A DNA stretch of 64,000 nt from Brugia malayi. Taxonomy: Eukaryota; Nematoda; Chromadorea; Rhabditida; Onchocercidae. The stretch is taken from assembly GCF_000002995.4 (NCBI RefSeq), contig NW_025062476.1, forward strand, positions 8,616,501-8,680,500. Direction: 5' to 3'. Positions 36,356-49,700 of the stretch are shown here, one piece after another (positions within the stretch are counted from its first letter, which is position 1; each line of letters opens with the position of its first letter). The position numbers and the translations under genes were made by a program. The notes beneath the pieces were generated by a model. That model was not told the origin of the DNA and ran no database searches. It was given only the letters and a program-made list of their open reading frames with translations.

Positions 36356-36745
36356 TATTCTGATAAGCTCTCTGCAATACCATGATAGGAAAGCAATAGT
36401 GCCAGTTAACGAGTGATAGATTACTATACAATATTAAATTTTATTTTTACTGATCTCCCATTGAATTCAAGATTTGATAACTGTAATTTAACTTCACTTC
36501 CAGTCAGAATTTGTTAAGGAAGTATGTGCAGTGGGGAACAGGAGGTTAAGCGAGTTTAACACCTAAATTGTTTGCTCCTACTATTAGTGTTAGCCTCTTA
36601 ATATGTGGAAAAAAGGCATTCAATGTAACTGAGAGGTGTAGGACACGGAAGGATATCACGCAGACTATTGAATAAATGACCGAAGCAGCATGCAAAGTTA
36701 AGACAGAAGGCAAAACGATCGGAAAGCTTATTTAAAAGAGTGAAA

Positions 36746-36758
36746 GAACATTCGAGAA
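36746..36758 (-). promoter_or_regulatory. Heat-shock element upstream of the hsp70 pseudogene
   Basis: The bases GAACATTCGAGAA form a perfect three-unit heat-shock element about 390 bp upstream of the pseudogene's former start codon. A TATA-like TTTTAAATA (minus strand, about 36737-36729) lies 9 bp downstream of it, similar to the TATA and element order in the intact hsp70 promoter. It is best read as a relic promoter of the duplicate. Confidence 0.6.
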
Positions 36759-38553
36759 CGCGTGCACTGTGGAAGTGTACGCAGAGCAGCAAGCGAAATA
36801 ATGCTGAGCCTGTCTCACAATACTACTTTGATCTTATGGAATCCATCCTGCTTTGCACAGACCGAGAGTTCTCAAACTCTCCACACAAAATGCAACATAT
36901 CTTGTCGAAAATGAGAAAGTATGACCTTCCCACTCTCTCTGCCACTTTCCTTTTACTGACTGCAGAACGGCATGCCGCAAACGAATGTCGATTAGTAATG
37001 AGTCGTGCATGTTATACTACACAAAGGTATGGGACATTATTCTTGACTGACCATTGGTCATTCTTACTAGACTACTGGTTGCTTTTCAAGTGCTATACTG
37101 TCTTCATCACTTAATTAATTTACCTCTGGCTTCAAATGAAAAACTTCTGAAATCATTATGTGAGCCAAGGAGGAAAACAGCTCGTCCTGTAGTCTAATCT
37201 TCACTCATTCCATACAAACAGTAGTTAACAACTGTGAAATTATTCAAAGTTATCTGCATGATCTGCGGATTACCTAAACTTAGTTATAAAGGCATCTTAA
37301 AGAAACTTGGAAGACTGCTCATGTTCATGTGGAAGGATATAATACAATTATGATGAATGTAAGTAATATATGACTGTGTCGATATCCCACTTTTCAGGTT
37401 AGAATGGGTCTACGCACATTTCATATATCCTTCTATTTAACAGCAATTACTTTACTAATTAAAAAAAAAAAAAAATTGGAAATTGCTGATTTAATGGAGA
37501 TGGAGAACAAAAATCAAGAATCACGATTCTGGCTTCCCATTGTGTTCATTTTGTACACAGAGAAAGTTGAAATTTCATTTGAATTTGAGAGAGAAAGAGA
37601 GGGAGAGAATTGTCATTTGTATGAATCCACAATATTAAAGAATTTATGGCATGGAAAAAAATCGTACTTTTTTTTACATTGAGATGTATGGAAAAGTGAC
37701 ACTGATGGTCATTGCTTTTCACCTGCTTCTGAAAATCATTTTTAAAGAAAAGCTAACTTTGCTATTTTCGCAGCCGCATTGATGCCATCCTCTATGTTAA
37801 AGTTCACAAAAACAAAGACTGGTCTGATATCAGAAGTTATAAATTTATTTTGTTTTCACCATTACTTTGTTTTCTTCCTACTTTTATATTCTTAATATGA
37901 AATCCATACTTCAATCCATACTTGAAATTGTTTACATAGAATATTTGAATTAGTTTTTTGAAACAAATAAAGAGATGAAATCGACGAGGAAAAAAGCAAC
38001 AAGCTTTTTCATAAATTGATGCAGCAATAATTTTCCTCCTCCTTTTTCGAATTTTGATTCACACGCAAAAAGTGGAGATGCACCAATAACAAAAAGATCA
38101 ATTCGATTTGATCCATTAGGATAGAATTCATCATCACATCATTAGAGTTTCACGTTATAGTATAACTAATTGACAGTAGTCTAACATTCTATACCACTCT
38201 GGGGTTCATATATGCTATATTTTTTGATTTCGTTTGACTTTCTTCTAAATTTATCATAGACCGCTGATAAGAAAGATCTACTATCAGCATCCAATGTTCT
38301 ATAAAAACTGATCGTACAAATATGGAAAAAGAATTGTGAGACTGTATTTTTATGGGTGAAAATTTCTATTCATGTTGATGTTCTGCTGGAAGAAAAGGAA
38401 TTCCACAAATATTGAAGGAAAAAAATGAGTTTTCGTCCTTGGATTTGTTGAACCATTGGAACGAATTGGCAATTCGAGCAGCAACAACATCGGCCGATAA
38501 AAACGATGTAACGTTGATTTCTGTATACTTTTGGTAGTGAAAGAAGATAAGAA

Positions 38554-38738
38554 ATGGCTAAACTTTTGAGTTTTACTGAAATATGTGCAGGAAGTTTTTT
38601 AATTTTTTGCACCATTTTTGGTCGGAATTGCTTTTCATGTGATAATCATGCTTTCGTATTATTTGAGAACTCATTCCATCTCGATATATTATCCTTACCC
38701 AAATTAAGACCTTCTAAAGTACGTCCTTCCCCTCAAAG
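38554..38738 (+). other. Candidate first exon of an unknown secreted protein
   Basis: The frame starts MAKLLSFTEICAGS, carries a hydrophobic stretch resembling a signal peptide (residues about 11-22), and runs 61 codons plus two bases to a consensus donor (GTGAGT). No partner exon in the matching phase was found before the cadherin start at 40974. The cadherin has its own signal peptide there, so this is not needed by that gene. It may be chance. Confidence 0.2.
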
Positions 38739-40973
38739 GTGAGTTAAAACATAATCTTTTTTTTTTCTGAACTGTACTTGTCCATAAAATAAATAGCATA
38801 AATGACTGAACATTTATTAGAATGTTACATATTAGTTTCATTTGCTGACCAATCGTTGTTTGGAATTCAAGTGACTGAGCATAATTAAATTTGGGTAGAT
38901 TAAAATTCTAGATTTTCATTGGCAATCAGTTTAATGTAAAAGTAATTTCAAAAAGTTATTTCAAACATAGTATTGTTAGACGAAGTAACGATAAAAGTTT
39001 TTTAAAAAAAGGAAGTTCTTTGAAACGGGAGAAAATTACCTATGTAGCAAAAATTACTAAGTGATTTTATTTCATTGAGAGAAAGTGAAAAAAACTATGA
39101 GAATTATGTAAGACAATAGTTGTTGGTAGAATAACGATCAAATTCCTTAATATTAGAAGGGAATGAATAAATTTATTTTCCAAATAATGGGAATAATCGT
39201 TCTTTCATGCAATTAGGCTTAGGATCTAATCTTTCAAATAGATAAATTTTGTTTTAATTTTAATACAAATTATTCGTCGTCCAAGAACTATTTCAACAAC
39301 TAAACTTCATGATTTGCAGAATAATCAAAGAATGGAAATCATCCAATGTTATGGAGATGAATTAAGGTAATATGTATTGTTCACACCCAACAGGTTCTTT
39401 TCGATTTTGGTGCAAATTCGATATCTTCGCATAAGTTTTGTCCATGATAATGAGGACTATTTCTCAAGTGCTGAGTACCGGAAGTGTTTCCTACCGCATG
39501 GATTCCCGCAGCGGTTCGAAGGTCGTCTTTGCAAAGACTTTTTCTCCTACCTTCCGTCTATGCAAAGTATATTGTTGACCTCTGTTAACAACTAGAGAAA
39601 GGACATCTACTGTGACAGGGAGCCACGCCCAATGGTCACCTATTTTGGATCCGCCCAGTTTAACCGCCTACCGTGAATATCAGTCTATCTTATAAAGCAA
39701 TTCCTCTCACCTGATGTTCTATTTGTATTAATAGACTGGCAAAGGGCTAAACTATGACTTATGATTTCTTATCAATTCCAATAAGCTAACAAAATTCGAA
39801 TTCATTCCATTTTCTTCTTTAGATGATTTCTCAATCACAAATTACTTTAGAATTTCACATACAACTATGCCATTGTGATGATTATTAGCTAACTGATTAC
39901 TTTACTTCAAATGCGCTTATTACTACTGCCAAAAGATTGATCTTCATCGTTTTAGTACTGACAAACACGCCGGATCTGTCTATTTTGTGGATCTTTCCCA
40001 CCACGGTAAGTAATTTTATTTCTGTTAAGATTATACCTTTTCATTTGTCATTTTCCAAATAATTCGAAACAGTTCATCGACACGTCATCTGGGTTTTCTT
40101 TCATGATCATACGATTAGATTACATCTGCATGCCATTATCCGCGGAAATCTCTCTCTTCATGCACTGTATTCTATCCTTTACATGCATATCACTTTTTGG
40201 CCATTCATCTATAAAAAGAATTAGTTGTATTTATATGGAAGCATAGTTTTAATGTCTGAACTTTTTAGTTATTAACAGAAAATTAAATCAAAAAATTACG
40301 ATCCTTCAATACATAATTATTTTATTTATTAATTTTGGTTGTTAGATATAAAAGACCCCAGTAGTACTTGTCAGTAAGCAGTCGGCCAGAAAGATTTTTT
40401 AGGTAAATGAGTACTGTTTGCATCAAATATAAGAATCTAGTAATTTCATGCGATCAACTCTTTGCATATTATTCATTGTTAAACAGAAATTCATTTTTTT
40501 CAATAATGCCATTCTGCAATATTCATTGGATGTAATTATTTTACATCCACTCATTTGTTAGTATCGGGACTTTTTGTTCTCAAAACTTTTTTCTTTTATA
40601 TATGTAGATTCTTCGGCTTCTTAAATTTTCGTTTTTTGTGGTTATTTTTTAAAATTTCGAATTTATTCCTATAAATAATTTCTTCACTATGTCCATTCAC
40701 AACCTCACGGCACATCTTCCTATTTTGTCACTCCAGTGACAAATACTCCACATGAAAATCTTAATGATACAGTAGGTGATGCATGTACTTATTATGACAT
40801 GAGGAATATGTTGTCTTGTCTAGAAAGATTATAGAAAGATCTTCATTAAATCATTGAAATGTCAGACCACAAATTTTCAATATCTTTGTCAACGAAATTT
40901 GTATTTTGTAATCTGTTCCGCTGTACTTTTGTTTATTTCGCTATAAAATGTTAATGTTATTTGAGTTTGTGGA

Positions 40974-43900
40974 ATGCGATGTGTTCTTCAAATATCTCTA
41001 CTCTACTCTTTGGTTATCCCCATTCGATTATTCTCAGAACAACATTTCGACTTTGAAATTCCAGAAGGTATAATTTGTTTTTTAAAGAGTAAATATAAAA
41101 ACCAAGAAACTAATAAAGTATTTGTTGCAGAAACATTTTTCATCAGTAATTTAGCGAAAAAATGAATGTAATGCCAGTCATAGGTTATCAATTTTACTAA
41201 AAATATGTAGTACTAAAAATAGGTTGAAATTAGAACTAAATTTAAACTTTTTATTCTCCGTTTCTCTGATATTTTATCCTTTTATTTTTTTGCAGATATC
41301 GCGGAAGGTACATTGATCGGCAAAATTCCGCTGGAACCAAATCTCAACTATCGATTAAATGGTCACAATCAGTTTGCATCTGTGGATATTCAAACTGGTG
41401 AAGTTCGCACTTCTGCACCATTGAACCGGGAGACAATTGCACCCAACGGAACAATTATTTTGATTTTAACTGCTGAACCGACTACAATAGTCGCAGTTCG
41501 AATTAATGTGCTGGATGTCAACGATAACAGCCCGACGTTCCCCTCAAAGCATATGGTTGGTTAAGCTGTAGCACAGAACAGCACAGACTTATCATTCTCG
41601 ATAAATTCTCGCATTCAGGATAGGTCAATCGCTGCTATTAGTTGAAAATCCTGTGGGCCATTCACTTTATTTTAGTAATTTGTACATCCATACATCAAAT
41701 TTCTGGGTTTCAGAAATTAGTTACGGCGCTGAATTGAGAAAAAAAAACTGACTTTTCGAACTTAAAAACTTGAAAAGTATTATTCAGTAACTGGTTCTTG
41801 ATCCTTTAACAAAAGAAAATCAAAATATTTTTCAAGATGTGGAAAATATAACAATAAATCATAACGAATAACTGCATTCTGATAGTTATTTATGAAATTC
41901 AAAAAGATATCCTACCCAAGATCAGGTATCAATTTGACAGCCAGGATCTATTTGGCCTTTTTATCGCCAAAATAATTTCAATTTATTCATCACATCGAAA
42001 ATTCTGCATAATTAAAAAGAAAATATTTCAATTGAGTCGTTTACCCGTGGGTAGTAAATTTTGCTGTGTATATTTGAGAAGGACCATTGACCGTAGGCAT
42101 TAATTATATATTTCGCTTCATCAATGCAGCGGAGAAAGCTTTATAATTGTTGGGGATGTGAAGCGGAGATAATTAGTGAGAATGGAAGATGAGGGTCGGG
42201 CAATGGATTTATTGTCGCAGGTGTCCAGAAATCATGAATTTATGATGCATAGTTAATTTTCATGTTGCTTTACATCCTGAAAATTTGGCTATTTTTGCTA
42301 TTTTAATATAAATTAGATTGAAATTTGAACAAAATTGAACAGAAAAAGATTTTCTGAGCATTTTTTCATGTAACTCCTTCTAATTAAAATTTTAACTATC
42401 TCATTTATTTTCTAGAGTGTTTCAATTGTCGAATCAGCAGTTATTGGCAGTCGGATACGCTTACAACCAGCAAACGATCCAGATTTAGCTGAAAATGGCA
42501 CGATTGTAAATTATGAGCTTGAAGTCAGTCGGTTTTTTTTTTTTTCAGATCATTGTAAGTTCTGGAAAATTAAGAGACTCTGATGATTTTTTTCAGAATG
42601 AAAAAGAATTTTTTACATTAGTACGATCTTCGAACACTTCTGGTGAAGATGTCTTGCTACTTGAACTACAAACAAAACTAGATCGTGAGACGAAAGATCT
42701 GTTTGTTCTCAACATTTCAGCATATGATGGTGGCAGTCCACCTCGGTTATTTTTGTACCTTTAGTTTTGTGATAGTAGCGTATTCATTACCATGATTAGG
42801 ATTATGGAAACTTTTCTTGATCTCTATAAAGTTCTTTCCGAGAACTGAAGAAAACATTCTTATGGCAAGGACATTTATATAATTATCGTCTCATTAAGGA
42901 ATATTTTTCATCTTGACTTGTAATTCAAGTAATTAATATCGTTAATTTAAAATGGTTTTAGCTCAGGCTATTGCATAGTTTACGTAAACGTATTAGATGT
43001 GAATGACAACCCACCAATATTTCGTCAATCACGTTACGATGTCCAATTGAATGGATCGGTATTATCTAATGCAACACTATTGTGGGTTGAAGCTACTGAT
43101 GTAGATGTCGGTGATAATGGTCTTATTAGCTATCATCTTACAACAAACCCTTCCGAATATTTCCAGATTGATCGCAGTACGGGTGCAATAACTATTCAGG
43201 TAAAGAAAATTAAAGAAAGTAGTTAAATCCTATTTCACAGTGAGTGTCTCAATCTGTGAAAAAAATCTAATATTTGCGAAATCAATAAATAGACTATTTA
43301 GTATAGTATATAAGAAATTAAAACTTTCCCAATCTTTTCTATAGTGTAAAGACCCTGAACGTTCTCAGTCTTCGCAATATCACTTCACTCGATTTACTTG
43401 AAGTATTCAATGTTCTATCAATTTTATTTGCTGCATTTAATTTTAGACACTTTTTTTTTTTTTTCGGATTCCCAAAATGGAATTAAGCCAAAACTATGGA
43501 ATAAAGTTATTTGTAGCACACTGCGCTGAACTGCTTAGAAGATGGTTGTTTGCAAGATTGCTCGGGAATATGTGTTTTAACAGTGGAAGCACAAGACCAA
43601 GGTGAACCAAAATTGATTGGCCATACTTTGGTTTATATACACCTCACAAATACCAATTTGCATGATCCCGAAATCAATTTCAGGTAATTAATTTGAAATT
43701 CTAATTGCCGTCATAAGGCTGTTTAAATTCTACCAAGTTTCAATAACTTTACAGGACCTATCCAACTGGTTCAGAGGTTGCATACATTAGTTCAGAAACA
43801 GCTGTAGGCTCAACAATTGCTGTGATAACAGCAAATGATCGCGATGACGGGCAAAATGTTCGAATATCTATAATTAATGGTAACAATGAGAATTATTTTC

Positions 43901-46754
43901 GATTAGAAAGTGGAAAAAATTACGGTATTTTACGACAAAACCGATTAATGGATAAGCCGATCAAGCAGTTTCTATTGAAATTTTGTGCAACAGATGATGG
44001 TGTGCCACCACGTTCTTTGGAGCGTGATCTGAAGGTCAGTATTCTGAGATTACGTAAACCAAAAAAAGAGCTTTTAGCGACTAAGACACGCAAACCAGAA
44101 AATTGATGAAATTCAGTCATTTTTAGGTTTTTGTTACAAAATTAAATGACACGGCTCCAGTACTTGAAGAGAAATTTATGAAAGTTGATATTTTTGAAAC
44201 TTCACCGCTGGGGTCATTTGTTGCTGCGGTTCGAACCTCTGCTGAGGAAGATTTACACTTTTCGATTATTGAAAACAGCGGAAATGACGGACTATTTTTG
44301 GTTGGTGAAAATACAGGTAAAATCAGAACTTGAACTCTTTTGTTTACTTGAAATGATTAATCAACACAATAAATTTTAATAATTAAATGAATCCAGTTTG
44401 TCCTGTCTGTCCAATACTGGAATATAAAATCTGTTATAATTGAGCATTAGCCAAATACTGAAATCGAGTACCGAATTTTCTAGTGATAAGAATATTGGTT
44501 TTCTGCATTCCTCATTAAATTATCAACATAGTAAAAGAATAAACAATAAGAAGGATATCCTAAATTTAGTCTGAATCACTTAATTATATGAGGAAATTAA
44601 TCGAAATGGTTGATAGGTATTGTGACACTTTCCAAAGTATGGCCAAATCATACCAAATGGAATTACGAACTTGAAATATCAGTACGAAAAACAACGCCCA
44701 GTAATAAATTTTCGATCTGCACAATTCAAATAACGATTATCGATGTAAATGATCACGAACCGCAATTTTCTGCTCCTTTTTATGAAGTTGAAGTGTTGGA
44801 AGACACTCCACCACTTACTGTCATCTTTAAAGTTTGTGCAACTGACGAGGTGCGCTTTTTCCTGCTAAACTAAATTCATCAACTGGGATCTTCAAGAGAT
44901 GGTATTAGAAGTATTACTTAGTTGAATGGTGAAGATTTTAAAGAGCTGTTAATAAGTAATATGCAGAAATTTTTGTTTTTCTAAAATGAACTCATATTCA
45001 GGACCATGAAAATAACAGTGCTATTTCGTACAACATAGAAGACCCTCATAAGAAACAAATATTTATGGTCAAGGAATCTTCTGGTGAAATATTGCTGCGT
45101 ACAAAGCTTGACCGAGAAACTAAAAAACAGCATAAAATTATTGTTACCGCTACCGATCACGGCAAACCATCACGAAGTTCCTCAGTTCTCCTTATCATCA
45201 ACGTCTTAGTTCGCTTTTTTTTTTTTTTTTTTTCATATATTTTAATACTAGTATTAATATGATATTAAATTACATTATTATTATGTTTCCTAATGATAAA
45301 TCTATCCTCGGGAAAATGATGAGTACCAAATGAAAATTACTCTTTTTTAAAAATAATTCAGCTGTGGTAGTTGAAAAAAGATTATTCATGCTTTAATACG
45401 AAGCTTTAATAAGGTATTTTCTCATGTTTTGAGGATGTAAACGACAATGATCCATATTTTGCTCAAGTTGAGTACCATGGTTACATTGTACGAGGCAATC
45501 CATCAGGTACTTATCTCGTACAGCTAGAGGCATTTGATAACGACAGTCCAAAATTTGCGCAAATATCATATTTGTTTTATTATTCTGTTCCGAGTTCCTT
45601 GGAATTGGACCATAGAACTGGAAGAGTGTATCTAGCTACGCATGCGGATTTACTTAACTTTGGACCGAAAATAGAAGTAAGTGCTTTTAACCACTTTTCC
45701 TGAAGTCTTTTAGGTTTGACTTACCACTTCAGTCAGTTCAATCAAGGAATATGTAATTGTATTGAATTAATGTGTCCTCAGATCATTGTGGGTGCAAAAG
45801 ATAACGGCGGTCGTCTGTCACGTAACAATGCTACTATAAATATATGGCTACTAGACAGTATGTTTCAAGTGCCAAAATTCAGCACATCGAACAACTGGTC
45901 CATTGAAGTCATTGAGAATTCGTCACCGGAAAAAATCTTGGCCTCATTTTCTGTGCATTCGCCACTCGTGAGTTATTATAACAGCAGATTACAACTTAAA
46001 AAAAATCGAGCTGTGACGATTAAAAGAAGACTTCAAACTTTTCACCCCCTGTCATCATACTGGAGCACAGTGTAGTATTCATAGTTCAGTGAATTGCACT
46101 TCTGTGCTAATTTAAATTGTATTATATGTTAATTGTAAAGAAAATGGCTAAATTAATGATTAAATTAATGCAATAATTTGTGTTTGATGCATCTGAATTT
46201 TAGCTTATTCGAAGGTTGCAAAATCTGTGTCTTTTAAAGCTGCGAAAAATCCACTTAAAAAATTGTAGAGTGGTATTCGCTATCGTATCAACACTACTGA
46301 TTTGTTGATCAATGAATTTACGGGTGAAATACGAGCTCGTCGTTCATTTGATCGCGAAGTGGAACCTAGAATTGGTTTCACGATTTATGCGGATGGTGAA
46401 TGGTCAACTGCAATGCACCAAGGAACGCTGAATATCCTTGACCAGAATGATAACTCTCCGATCTTTGAACTTGATGGAACAGCTCATTTTGTTATTGATT
46501 CTCAGCGGATAGGGATTGGTGCAGAATTGTTTCGATTACGATGTCACGATCCAGATGAAGGTCGCAATGGTCACATCACATTTAGTATCAATAGTAGTTT
46601 TTTCAGCATTGACTCAGAAACGGGAATTGTGCAATTGGTGAAATTTCCTAATAGTTTCAATCAGTTGCAATTCCATGTGACGGCAACTGATGGCGGTGAA
46701 CAATCACGACACAGTACTATTAGAGTTGTGGTAGAAATCAAGGAAGATGAAAAA
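40974..46754 (+). other. cdh-4: Cadherin exons 1-13 (signal peptide, repeats EC1 to EC9 in part)
   Basis: Exons: 40974-41067, 41296-41555, 42416-42523, 42597-42745, 42962-43199, 43517-43683, 43755-44034, 44127-44316, 44617-44849, 45002-45208, 45434-45676, 45782-45967, 46269-46754. Repeat boundaries seen: DVNDNSPTF (exon 2), DVNDNPPIF (exon 5), NTNLHDPEI (exon 6, degenerate), KLNDTAPVL (exon 8, degenerate), DVNDHEPQF (exon 9), DVNDNDPYF (exon 11), LDSMFQVPKF (exon 12, degenerate) and DQNDNSPIF (exon 13). Weak points are donors GTTGGT after exon 2 and GTTCGC after exon 10, and the acceptor TTTTGAG of exon 11; each is chosen because it alone keeps the repeat intact. Confidence 0.82.
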
Positions 46755-49700
46755 GTGAGCTTCTTTCAAAAATTCACTAGTACCTTTTCAATTAAACCTT
46801 TTCAGGTTTAATTCTCTTGTTCTTAAAGCAACTATAATTTCACTATATCCTCCGATGACAAATCATTACGCCATTTTTTATCGAAATTACAGTAGTACAG
46901 TTTATCAAGCAGGCAGAAATTCGTTTTAATTTACTAGAAGTGAACGTACAGTTCAACTGGTCATGAGTTAATTTAACTTGAAATCATCCATCTCCTAGCT
47001 TCAATTTCTCATTGAGTATTATGCATTAATTAATGATGGGCAAATACTAAAGTTCAGTTAAGGTTAATAGTGAAGATATTTTCCATTTCTTCCGTCAATG
47101 ACATAAACCCTTCATTTTATTTATCTTTTTCACTTCTAATTGACCAAATCAATTTAAGCTAGTGATGGCCAATTTATCTTTCAGCCCTATTCATTTCCGC
47201 CAGTAATCGCATTATCGATACCAGAAAATATACTTTTGGGAACAATTATAACCACTTTAGCACCCAAAAATATAACCCAACGTTTTGAATTCCAAACATA
47301 TGGAGTTACGGAAAACCATCCAGTTCAAATTCTTCCATCTGGTGAAGTTTTCGTTGCATCTAAGATTGACCATGAAATTATGAATTACCTATCAATTTCT
47401 GTTGCTGCTTTCAATTCATACAAAAATTCAAATTCAGTTCCAAACAAGCACGAATTCCTACTTCAGCTCTATATAGAGGTAAAATTTAGCTGTCCCGCAT
47501 TCTTTGGATAAAAGTTCTCTTTTCGAATAGCTATTTTGTACTTAACTTGATTAAAAGTAAACAAAAGACCTGTTTTAAATGACAAACCATTTCAGTAAAA
47601 TTAACGACATTTTGAAACTTGCTATTAGTCAGGCATAAATTAAAATCTTCAAGCAGATTGTATTTTAGAAAGAAATTTCCATAAGTAGTTTTCAAATGTT
47701 AGTTTAGTTATCCTAAAACCCATGGTTTTAGGATATTAATGATAACGCACCTCAATGCCCCAACAAAAATAAATTCATCATTTTCGAAAATAACATCCCT
47801 GGTGCAATTGTGGGACTTTTTAATGGTATTGACGATGACAGTGATCCAAATGCGACGTTGTTGTACGAAATGATATATGATACGAAGAGAATGTTCAGCA
47901 TTGATCCTCATACTGGAATTGTATGTTCAATTTACTGTGATTAACTTTCCGTTTTCATGCTAATCATTTTTTAAAAGTTTTTTTTTTTTTTTTGCTTCCT
48001 ATAATAATTTGCAAAACTGTAATAATGACTTTATGTTAAAATTTCAACATTTTTTAAAGAACTGTTTCATGCGTTTCTTACTGTTAGACATCACCAGAGG
48101 TTCATTATAAAACGTTAGATCCGAACATTATTGGTGTTGGATTTCGAACTGGCTCAATTCCACAATTTAACCGTCATTATTACGGATGGAGGCTTGTTAA
48201 AAGCAAACTGTACGGTAGTGGTTGAAGTGAAAGATTCAAACGACAACGTACCGTACTGGGAGAAGGAATTTTATCATTTCTATATTTCACCAAATGCAGG
48301 AGATAATTTCGTCGGTAGGGTAATGGCGCAAGATCTGGACTCTGCTCTAAATGGTGAAGTTAGATATAGACTGCAGCAGAAATGGATGCCGTTTAAGGTT
48401 ATTGGTTGAAAATTTTCAGGATTTTTTGGGCTCTCTTTTCATTAATTACATTATTATATATTATTATTAGTCGATTTTTTTTCTATATATTCCTATATAT
48501 TAGTCGATTTTTGTTCATTTAGATTTATATTTAACTTTACTAATTTGCAAGCTTATTTGTTGTTCGAATCTAAATTTAGTCGTGGGCTTTTGATTTCAAC
48601 CTTTCCATAATCTAAAAGCTTATTAGTTCTAGATCAATGAAAGTACAGGTGATATCACACGGGATGGTTCTGTGGTACCAGGTCATGTTTACAACATCAC
48701 CGTGATTGCAACAGATAGAGGCATTCCTACACTCTCTAATGCAACTTTTGTTTTCATTCACAGTGATGCAGAAAAAGATTGTACACCTAATTTTACAAGT
48801 TATCCAAACAATGATATTAAAATTGACAACAGTTTAGTTGGACAAATGATTACTCGAATACATGCAGTTGCATGCGATCAAGAAGTACTGTATTCGTTAA
48901 GTTATGGTCATGCAAGTAGTATTCAAAGCAATCTCGGATTGTTTTGGATTGATTCTACTGACGGGAGCATATTTTTAATGAAAAACTTAGATGAATATAT
49001 TGGAGAGCGAATTGAATTGATAATTAAAGCTGAAACGATATCGGTTTTTAATAGTGTAACTTTTGGAGTTATGATAGTGGACAAAAGGAATAGAAACTCT
49101 GATATGGATACGATTACAATTCATATTCAGGTGGATTTGACTCTTTCTTTCATTTTTATTTCCGTTATTACAAAATCGACTCGCCTTTTCACTCATTTAA
49201 TCTTGTATATGATAAATTTTTATATTACTTGAAATCTATCTTGGAGCTTACCAAATATCACATTTTTAGGAAAACAATAGTGTTGGTGAAATATGTGGCA
49301 AAATAGAAACATTGGGGAGAGATTTAAAGTTGTTACGCCAAATACCAGCTGGGAAAGCATTTCTCTTCCAACAACAGAATTTGATTTGTATTGATGTGTT
49401 GGATCGTGAACAAGTGGACTTTTATCGTCTGGTTGTTGCTGAAAGTGATGGTTTGAAGTCAATGGTCATTACAGTTCAAGTAGATGATGAAAATGATAAT
49501 TCTCCAGAATGCTTTGGAACCAAAGCAGTTCTAGTTGGTTCTGAGTCATCGTTCGTCCCATGGAATTGTTTAGACAGGGATGCTGGTTTGAACGGAACAA
49601 TTGGTTATAAAGTTATGGAGAGTTCAGAAATAGTTTCTGAAATAAACGACAGTGGTTTCATAGTCAGTTCTTTCTCAGGCGATCCGAAGTATTTTTCTGT

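Larger units (their letters stand above)
36356..40973. other. Intergenic region between the hsp70 pseudogene and the Fat-like cadherin
   Basis: About 4.6 kb. A perfect heat-shock element lies at 36746-36758 upstream of the pseudogene. A 124-codon plus-strand frame at 36740-37114 overlaps it and resembles no known protein. At 38554-38738 an ATG opens a 61-codon frame with a hydrophobic segment (AGSFLIFCTIFG) and ends at a good donor (AAAG then GTGAGT). I could not link it to a downstream exon in phase. The remainder is AT-rich without clear content. Confidence 0.4.

Noticed and set aside
36740..37114. 124-codon plus-strand open frame over the relic heat-shock element
   Set aside because: It starts at GTG within the heat-shock element, resembles no family and lacks splice partners; likely chance.
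48088..48118. Upstream acceptor for cadherin exon 16 at 48087
   Set aside because: Using it puts the exon in a frame that does not give cadherin sequence; the acceptor ending at 48118 gives a perfect repeat.
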